From the NCBI GenBank assembly GCA_964644705.1, contig CAZXYF010000050.1:1-18875 (forward strand): DNA of 18,875 nucleotides, in the 5' to 3' direction. Every line of letters starts with the position of its first letter. The stretch's first letter is position 1. Below, one piece after another: positions 14,217-18,875 of this stretch. This stretch comes from CAZXYF01 sp964644705 (GTDB lineage Bacteria; Planctomycetota; Brocadiia; SM23-32). A program made the translations under genes and the position numbers. The notes beneath the pieces were generated by a model. The model made no database searches. It had not been told where the DNA came from and saw only the letters and a list, made by a program, of their open reading frames with translations.

Positions 14217-14972
14217 ATGGATATAGCCACATTAATCGGCGTTATTGCTGGGTTTATACTCATCATTACCGCCATATTTTTGGGCGGAGGAGCGGGAGCC
14301 TTCGTGAACGTGCCTTCAATGTTGATCACCGTGGGAGGAACCGCCTGTGCGACGCTTGTGCACTTCCCGTTGAGCGAAGTTATGAAGATATTCCGGATCG
14401 TGGGACGGACGATTTCCTTTAATCTTCCCGAGGCGGAGAGCGTCCTGGCGGATATGACGGAGTATTCCAAAGTCGTACGCCGGGACGGCGTGCTGGCCCT
14501 TGAAGATACCCTGGCTGAACTGGATGATGACTTTCTCATCAAGGGGCTGCAGCTTGTGATTGACGGGGTGGAATCGGATCAGGTGCGCGAAATTATGCTG
14601 ATGGAGCTGCAATCCCTCCGGAGTCGGCACAGTCTTGGGGTGGATATTTTATCCTTCATGGGCGAGGCGGCCCCGGCATTTGGCATGGTGGGGACGCTCA
14701 TCGGTCTCGTGCAGATGCTCCAGCAGCTGGATAATCCGTCCGAGATCGGGACCGGTATGGCCACGGCTCTTCTGACAACGTTTTATGGTGCGCTGCTGGC
14801 GAATCTTCTGTTCATCCCCCTGGCGGGTAAGCTCCGAACCCGAAGCAAGCAGGAAGTGCTGGTGCGGCAGATGATGATCGAAGGACTGGTGGGGATCCAG
14901 AACGGTTTGAACCCGTCAGAACTTCGCGATCGTATGGCCTCATTCCTCCATCCCGAAAAACGGGAGGAGTAA
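14217..14972 (+). CDS. motA: Stator protein MotA (PomA-like)
   Basis: Encodes 251 residues with four membrane helices at about 3-22, 32-50, 147-168 and 181-203. MotA forms the pentamer around the MotB dimer. The cytoplasmic loop has R88-R89 and Glu96 in RRDGVLALED, matching the FliG-contacting E. coli R90/E98 pattern. Pro153 (APAFG) and Pro201 (IPLAGK) correspond to E. coli P173/P222. The GTLIGLVQML and ALLTTFYGALLAN segments in helices 3 and 4 are those of sodium-driven PomA, including both threonines linked to Na+ binding, so Na+ coupling is likely but inferred. AGGGGA lies about ten bases ahead of ATG 14217. Confidence 0.95.
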   Translation: MDIATLIGVIAGFILIITAIFLGGGAGAFVNVPSMLITVGGTACATLVHFPLSEVMKIFRIVGRTISFNLPEAESVLADMTEYSKVVRRDGVLALEDTLAELDDDFLIKGLQLVIDGVESDQVREIMLMELQSLRSRHSLGVDILSFMGEAAPAFGMVGTLIGLVQMLQQLDNPSEIGTGMATALLTTFYGALLANLLFIPLAGKLRTRSKQEVLVRQMMIEGLVGIQNGLNPSELRDRMASFLHPEKREE

Positions 14973-15010
14973 CGTAGTTTTATCGCACGGATTTCAGGAA
15001 GGTGAGTGGT

Positions 15011-15688
15011 ATGGCATTCGAATTGGACGAGGCTGATGACGGAGGCGATGAAGGAGCGCCGAAGTGGATGACCACTTTTGGTGATGCCATTACGCTCCTC
15101 GTCACCTTTTTCGTCCTTCTGCTTACCTATTCCTCCCCGAACAAACGTGATTTGCAGCGGATGTCGTCCGGGTTCCTTGGCAAGGGGGGAGGACCGGGTG
15201 CCATGCGGATGCGGGGTGCCTCACCGGTGAAAGTACCGAAGTCGGATTTGTCCAATTCTAAACAAACGTTATCACGGACGCAGTTTCCACCGCTGTATGA
15301 GAAATTATCAAAAGAAGCGGAGTCTCAGGAAACGGAAGGGATGGATGTTTCAAAGCTCCCAACGATTGAGAATGCCATTATTGTGCGCCTGGCGTTGAAA
15401 AGTGTGTTTGGCGACGATGGCAATTTCACTGAGAAGGGCGAAAAAATGATCAAAAAAATTGCGAGTGTGCTTGTGCCGTTCCCCCGGGTTGTTGTTGTGC
15501 GGACAAAGCCGGAGGATACGGGGAAAAATGGAATGAGGAGTAGTTTCGCTCTGTCTCAACGTGTGATTGACAAATTGAAAAAGTTGCTGCCGTCCGAGGA
15601 GTTCGAGTTTCGTGTGAGTTCCGACATTGCCCTGTCGCCGAAACGGTTGGAGGCGGGGCAATGTGAGATCTTCATGTTACAGCAGTGA
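15011..15688 (+). CDS. motB: Stator protein MotB, with ion-binding Asp
   Basis: Encodes 225 residues. An acidic N-terminus is followed by the MotB signature GAPKWMTTFGDAITLL and a single membrane helix (about 20-40); Asp25 is the ion-binding residue (E. coli Asp32, PomB Asp24). The periplasmic part (about 115-225) has an OmpA-like outline, with SSFALSQRVIDKL matching the peptidoglycan-binding N-x-x-LS-x-x-R-A helix, but the GHTD strand is degenerate. ATG 15011 is preferred over GTG 15002, which lies within the AAGGTGA ribosome site. It follows motA after a short gap and is itself followed by a paralogue. Confidence 0.88.
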   Translation: MAFELDEADDGGDEGAPKWMTTFGDAITLLVTFFVLLLTYSSPNKRDLQRMSSGFLGKGGGPGAMRMRGASPVKVPKSDLSNSKQTLSRTQFPPLYEKLSKEAESQETEGMDVSKLPTIENAIIVRLALKSVFGDDGNFTEKGEKMIKKIASVLVPFPRVVVVRTKPEDTGKNGMRSSFALSQRVIDKLKKLLPSEEFEFRVSSDIALSPKRLEAGQCEIFMLQQ

Positions 15689-15697
15689 GGAGCAAAT

Positions 15698-16450
15698 ATG
15701 CCTGAAATGGATGACATGGATGATGGTGGGGGAGGAGCGCCGAAATTTATGGTGCTTTACTGTTCCATCATGATTTTGCTTCTGGCCTTTTTTATTACTC
15801 TGCAGAGCATGGCCAGCGAGCAGCGTCCAGGGATGTTCTATTCGGGTAAGGGGTCTTTCGTGCGCGCACTCAACAGCTTCGGATTGGGTCGGTTTTTCGG
15901 AAGTCACGGTCTATCCAGCTCGGCGAAGGTCAGTACCCGATATCCGATGGAGAAAAAAAGTTCCAAGTCCGATTCTCAATCGTATCCGTCGGATCCGGAG
16001 AAGCATAATGCTCGCAAAAAGCTGGAAAAGATGAAGGAAAAGCTGCAGGACGATTCTCAGAAGAGTGAGTGGGGGGGCAGCCTTTTTGCCCCGAGTCATG
16101 AGGAGGCTTTGCCGCAGAAATTGAACGGCAAACAGAAGAGATTTTTCGTGAGTTTTACGGAAGGCGCATTGCCGGCCCTGTTCGCGCAAAACTCATTGAT
16201 CGGCGTGGGGGCCTGTTACCCCAGTTCCAAAGAAGAAACGGAAGAGGTATCCATACGGGCTTTGAAACTGGCTCGCGAGGCGCGGAAGGTGATTCTGAAC
16301 AACGTGGATAGTGACATGGTCAGTATGGCTGAAAAACGGGTGTATTCGTTTTGTCGTCCCATCGGGGAGGAAGATACATCCGGGAAAATACGAGTATTTT
16401 TAGAAGCCGCGGAATTGAAAAAGGTGAACAAGGAGAATCAGGCAAAATGA
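15698..16450 (+). CDS. MotB-like paralogue lacking the ion-binding Asp
   Basis: Encodes 250 residues. Like motB just upstream, it opens with an acidic Asp/Gly stretch, then GAPKFMVLYCSIMILLL and a single membrane helix (about 17-38). When aligned, the ion-binding Asp25 of MotB becomes Ser23 here. The rest is a charged linker (about 75-130) and a periplasmic domain (about 140-240) in which I cannot find the OmpA peptidoglycan motifs. GAGGAG precedes the ATG. The gene is intact, with no stops, and its stop overlaps the fliL start, so it is not an obvious pseudogene. It could pair with MotB in a mixed stator or act as a non-conducting regulator; no known name fits. Confidence 0.85.
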   Translation: MPEMDDMDDGGGGAPKFMVLYCSIMILLLAFFITLQSMASEQRPGMFYSGKGSFVRALNSFGLGRFFGSHGLSSSAKVSTRYPMEKKSSKSDSQSYPSDPEKHNARKKLEKMKEKLQDDSQKSEWGGSLFAPSHEEALPQKLNGKQKRFFVSFTEGALPALFAQNSLIGVGACYPSSKEETEEVSIRALKLAREARKVILNNVDSDMVSMAEKRVYSFCRPIGEEDTSGKIRVFLEAAELKKVNKENQAK

Positions 16451-16965
16451 TAACACCGTGGAGTGGTGATCAGCGATTGGGCTCAGCAAAATTGTGGATC
16501 GTTCTGGTGGTGGGCTTGTTGCTCGCCTGTGGCGGGGGAGTGGCGGCCGCGCGGTATCTTGTAATGACCGAGGCGGCGGAGGACCCGGGTGGATCAGGGA
16601 AGAACGAAAAGGTTTCGGAGAAGAAAGCCAAAAGCGAGGAAGATTATAAATACGTTCCTTTCGGGTCTGTGGTTGTCAATCTGGCCGAAGGGCGCCTGAC
16701 GCGTTATTTGAAGGTGAAAATATCCTTGAAGTTGCTTAAGGAGGACGCCCCCAAGATGAAAAAACTTACCGAAAGTGGACGTAAAGCGGTATATACAAAC
16801 TGGTTGATCACCTATTTGTCGGGTTTGAAGCTGGAACAGGTCAAAGGAAGCGACGCGATTCGCCGATTGCGAGGTAAAATCAGAGCAGGATTCAACGAGA
16901 TCCTGCGGCGGAAACAGGATATCCAGATAGAAGCTGTGCTCTTTGAGGAGTTTAATGTCCAATGA
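16447..16965 (+). CDS. fliL: Stator-associated protein FliL
   Basis: Encodes 172 residues. FliL is a bitopic inner-membrane protein that forms a ring around the stator and supports torque. A cytoplasmic N-terminus precedes one membrane helix (about 15-38), a Lys/Glu/Ser linker, and the periplasmic domain with YVPFGSVVVNLAEGRLTRYL (about 72-91), the usual FliL pattern of a V-V-N-L strand followed by R-Y-L-K-V. The C-terminus ends in QIEAVLFEEFNVQ, matching the family's V-x-x-V-x-F-x-x-F/L-x-V-Q. The ATG overlaps the preceding stop (ATGA at 16447-16450), with AAGGAG upstream; a start at 16351 would lie inside the preceding gene. Confidence 0.92.
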   Translation: MITPWSGDQRLGSAKLWIVLVVGLLLACGGGVAAARYLVMTEAAEDPGGSGKNEKVSEKKAKSEEDYKYVPFGSVVVNLAEGRLTRYLKVKISLKLLKEDAPKMKKLTESGRKAVYTNWLITYLSGLKLEQVKGSDAIRRLRGKIRAGFNEILRRKQDIQIEAVLFEEFNVQ

Positions 16966-18131
16966 GCGATGAGGAAGACATTGAGAATCTGACAGATGAT
17001 GATATCAACGATCTGTTGGATGATGAAGGGGGGGATGATACGGAAGATCAGGATCAGGGTGTGGACGATCTGGACGACGAAGATATCGATTCTCTCCTGT
17101 CGGAGGAAGAAACCGAAGGGGAAGAAGATGCGGGCACGGAGGATGAGGAAGAGAGTGGGGGAGGGGATGAGCTGGGACAGAATGATATCAACGATCTTCT
17201 GTCGCAGGATGAAGAGGTTGATGATGGTGGGGCCAGCGATGTATCTCCCGATCTGGATTTGGTCTCCTCATCGCGTATTGAGGAATACGATTTTCTGGAG
17301 CCCAGCCGATTTAACCGGTCGGAACTGGAGAAACTAAAACGGATTAGTTCCAATGTGGCGCAGCGCGCTGCTCAACCCCTGTCACGACTTCTGCAGACCA
17401 AAGTTCAGATGCAGCTGGCAAGTTGTGATCAGACCATGTGGCAGTACATGGCGGAGGATTTTGGGGAGGAGACAGTCGCGTATTCTTTTTCCCTGCCGCC
17501 ACTGGGATACGATGGGTTGCTGGCGGTTGATGCGGGTTTCTGTTGCTCCTGTCTCGAGTGCCTGACCGGCGGAGATTTCGAGACGGGCGAGTCCGATGAA
17601 ATCACGGATACAGACGCTCGCGTTTTTTCGCATGTAGCGGAACATGTACTGGAAGCGTTGCCCGATCTCTGGGAGGAACTTGGCGAATTTGAAGTGGAAT
17701 TGGAAGATTTTCTGCGCGATCTGCAAAGTGCCGCCCCCTTTTCCCCCGGAGAAGATATGTTTCAAATGTCCCTGCTTGCGGAAGGGGAGTTCGGGACGGA
17801 GCAGATGGCAATATGTACCCCGTTTGAAATGGTGAGAGATCTGCCCCAGATGATGGGCCGGGAGGAAGGGGCCAACCAGGAACCCGATGAGGATGTTCAG
17901 GAAAAGGTTTGTGAGACAATACGCAATGTCCCCGTGGAACTTTCGGTGGATCTGGGTCAGGCACTGATACCGGGTCGGCAAATACTGGATATGGAACCGG
18001 GAGATGTTATTGTTCTCGACAGTTCGATCGACCAGCCCCTTCAGGTACGAATCAACAATCGACCGAAATTGTCCGGTCGGCCCGTAAAATCGCAGAAAAA
18101 TCTGGCTATAAAGATAGAAGGAGAATTGTGA
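16962..18131 (+). CDS. fliM: Flagellar switch protein FliM with triplicated N-terminal motif
   Basis: Encodes 389 residues, longer than typical FliM (about 330) because of its N-terminus. FliM is the C-ring protein that binds CheY-P and FliG. Residues 10-19 (LTDDDINDLL), 37-46 (LDDEDIDSLL) and 71-80 (LGQNDINDLL) are three copies of the CheY-P-binding motif that is single in E. coli (LSQAEIDALL), separated by acidic linkers. The core begins at EEYDFLEPSRF (about 107), matching the usual Y-D-F-x-x-P-x-R. The GG segment lies in LTGGDFETG, and the C-terminal SpoA domain covers about 315-389 with VPVELSVDLG and LDMEPGDVIVLD. The start overlaps the fliL stop. Confidence 0.93.
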   Translation: MSDEEDIENLTDDDINDLLDDEGGDDTEDQDQGVDDLDDEDIDSLLSEEETEGEEDAGTEDEEESGGGDELGQNDINDLLSQDEEVDDGGASDVSPDLDLVSSSRIEEYDFLEPSRFNRSELEKLKRISSNVAQRAAQPLSRLLQTKVQMQLASCDQTMWQYMAEDFGEETVAYSFSLPPLGYDGLLAVDAGFCCSCLECLTGGDFETGESDEITDTDARVFSHVAEHVLEALPDLWEELGEFEVELEDFLRDLQSAAPFSPGEDMFQMSLLAEGEFGTEQMAICTPFEMVRDLPQMMGREEGANQEPDEDVQEKVCETIRNVPVELSVDLGQALIPGRQILDMEPGDVIVLDSSIDQPLQVRINNRPKLSGRPVKSQKNLAIKIEGEL

Positions 18132-18132
18132 T

Positions 18133-18555
18133 ATGGCCGCTGATGAGACAGCCGAAGATGTGAATGAACAGGAGAGTGCGGATCAAATGAATGAACAGTC
18201 TGGAGGGCAGGGCGCGGAGGATGCCTCCGGAGGCGGCAGTGAAATCAATCCGGTGGAGTTCGCCGAGGGGAAGGGGGCGGAGCCGGAAAAACCACTTACA
18301 ATGGATCTTTTGATGGATGTGAATCTGCCCGTCCGGGTGGAACTGGGCCGGACGACACTCTCGGTATCCGAGTTGCTCGAGATGGGTCCCGGATCGGTGA
18401 TTGAACTGGATAAGATGGCCGGTGAACCGGCCGAGCTGTATATTCGAGATACGTTCTTTGCCCGGGGGGAAGTCGTGGTGGTTGATAACAATTTCGGTCT
18501 CCGCATTACCGAACTCAGTGAGCGGGCGGAAGAGTTCGGCGAAGAGTACGGCTGA
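18133..18555 (+). CDS. fliN: Flagellar switch protein FliN
   Basis: Encodes 140 residues. FliN forms the base of the C ring and docks FliH. A low-complexity acidic N-terminal extension (about 1-52) precedes a typical SpoA domain (about 58-132): LLMDVNLPVRVELGRTTLSV, then LLEMGPGSVIELDK, then ARGEVVVVDNNFGLRITEL. The family pattern D-V-x-(L/V)-x-V-x-x-x-L-G and G-E-V-V-V-V-(D/N)-x-x-(F/Y)-G-V-R is intact. AAGGAG lies directly upstream of ATG 18133 and the gene abuts fliM. It is the last intact gene of the operon here. Confidence 0.96.
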   Translation: MAADETAEDVNEQESADQMNEQSGGQGAEDASGGGSEINPVEFAEGKGAEPEKPLTMDLLMDVNLPVRVELGRTTLSVSELLEMGPGSVIELDKMAGEPAELYIRDTFFARGEVVVVDNNFGLRITELSERAEEFGEEYG

Positions 18556-18569
18556 AAACGGAGTGTGAC

Positions 18570-18635
18570 GTGAAAACAGAACGACCGACGAGGGCGAATT
18601 TGCGCTGTTTGATTGCGAGGGCACTCAGTACGTAA
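18570..18635 (+). pseudogene. Truncated ORF after fliN, possible remnant of the next flagellar gene
   Basis: A GTG start with GGAG six bases upstream opens a 21-codon frame that begins VKTERPTRANLRCL and ends at a TAA inside the right repeat arm. In many flagellar operons fliO or fliP follows fliN at this spacing, so it may be a gene start cut off by the repeat. The peptide is too short to match to FliO, and a chance ORF is possible. Confidence 0.3.
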
Positions 18636-18679
18636 GTATTCGGTAAACCACGTTATTCCAGATAGCCCTATCGCCGGGC
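18630..18679 (-). repeat. Right arm of the 50-bp imperfect inverted repeat
   Basis: Reverse complement of bases 6-55, 42 of 50 identical and no gaps. On the minus strand the same frame as the left arm is open through IWNNVVY and, lacking the left arm's TGA, continues to a stop just beyond. The similarity edge on the cluster side (base 18630) is sharp. Strong hairpins adjoin its outer side, as in many dispersed repeats or element ends. Confidence 0.8.
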
Positions 18680-18712
18680 GTGGTACGCCTGCTGCAGTGC
18701 ACAGGTACGCCC
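18676..18712. repeat. Stem-loop next to the right repeat arm
   Basis: GGGCGT (18676-18681) and ACGCCC (18707-18712) form the outer stem. GGTACGCC occurs twice, at 18682-18689 and 18704-18711, and an inner CCTG/CAGG pair can extend the fold. Next to it, CCGGG/CCCGG (18716-18730) makes a second hairpin. Confidence 0.55.
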
Positions 18713-18840
18713 CTACCGGGAGAAACCCGGCACTAAGCGGTCAGAACTAAATCCTTTCTGGTTCTGTCGGGGCTGATATCTCCCATTTTAAGGAGGATAT
18801 TAATCAGAGTGTTTTAGTCGTTCAGGCCCACCATACATAA

Positions 18841-18859
18841 GGATCAGAACTCCTGATCC
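18841..18859. repeat. Perfect 7-bp stem-loop near the window end
   Basis: GGATCAG (18841-18847) and CTGATCC (18853-18859) pair perfectly around a five-base loop. It could end a transcript from either side, but neither strand shows a clear T tract. Confidence 0.5.
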
Positions 18860-18875
18860 GGAAACATGGATGCCG

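Larger units (their letters stand above)
18556..18875. other. Region after fliN with no complete gene
   Basis: These 320 bases contain a 21-codon ORF (18570-18635), the right arm of the inverted repeat (18630-18679) and several perfect stem-loops (18676-18712, 18716-18730, 18742-18766, 18841-18859). None of the hairpins is followed by a T run, so I cannot name a terminator. AAGGAGG near 18790 is not followed by a usable ORF. A structured RNA or dispersed repeat is possible. Confidence 0.6.

Noticed and set aside
1..18875. CRISPR array, tRNA, rRNA or transposase genes
   Set aside because: I found no regularly spaced repeats, no tRNA-like cloverleaf, no rRNA signature and no transposase ORF on either strand.

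Overview
This window is most of the basal-body, export-ATPase and motor part of a flagellar gene cluster, all on the + strand, with its own regulators in front. The organism is a moderately GC-rich Gram-negative-type bacterium: σ54 and σ28 promoter sequences, an NtrC-type regulator and a probable periplasmic TPR protein are visible. The gene order flgB-flgC-fliE-fliF-fliG-fliH-fliI-fliJ-(motE)-motA-motB-fliL-fliM-fliN, the divergent FliG, and a small zinc-ribbon protein of a kind I associate with PVC bacteria suggest the Planctomycetota/Verrucomicrobiota/Lentisphaerota/Kiritimatiellota group. That placement is an inference, not a demonstration.

Layout. (1) Bases 6-55 are one arm of a 50-bp imperfect inverted repeat; the other arm is at 18630-18679, so the whole locus is bracketed. 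(2) 161-328 holds two tandem σ28 promoters, each behind an A-rich tract, that read into flgM (391-681) and an overlapping zinc-ribbon gene (647-856). (3) 857-1164 is intergenic, with paired hairpins built on ACGTTG and a σ54 promoter at 1026-1043. (4) 1165-7222 is a tightly overlapping operon: a membrane-anchored TPR protein with an embedded STN-like domain, a small exported TPR-like protein, a helical FlgN-sized protein, a soluble PAS histidine kinase and an NtrC-type σ54 activator. (5) A second σ54 promoter (7297-7314) precedes the structural operon 7361-18555. (6) 18556-18875 has no complete gene; a 21-codon ORF just after fliN runs into the right repeat arm.

How it fits together. The kinase/activator pair probably switches on the σ54 promoter of the hook-basal-body and motor operon, and perhaps its own σ54 promoter. 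FlgM, under σ28 control, would give late feedback. FlgB, FlgC, FliE and FliF form the rod and MS ring. FliG, FliM and FliN form the switch. FliH, FliI and FliJ power export. MotA, MotB, a MotB-like protein without the ion-binding Asp, a MotE/FlbB-like protein and FliL form the stator group. fliO/P/Q/R, flhA/B, flgD/E and fliK are absent and must lie elsewhere if the flagellum is functional.

The features most worth follow-up are the two-MotB arrangement, the triplicated FliM N-terminal motif, the TPR-STN protein co-transcribed with the regulator, the FliG that lacks EHPQ, and the inverted repeat that appears to cut the operon after fliN.
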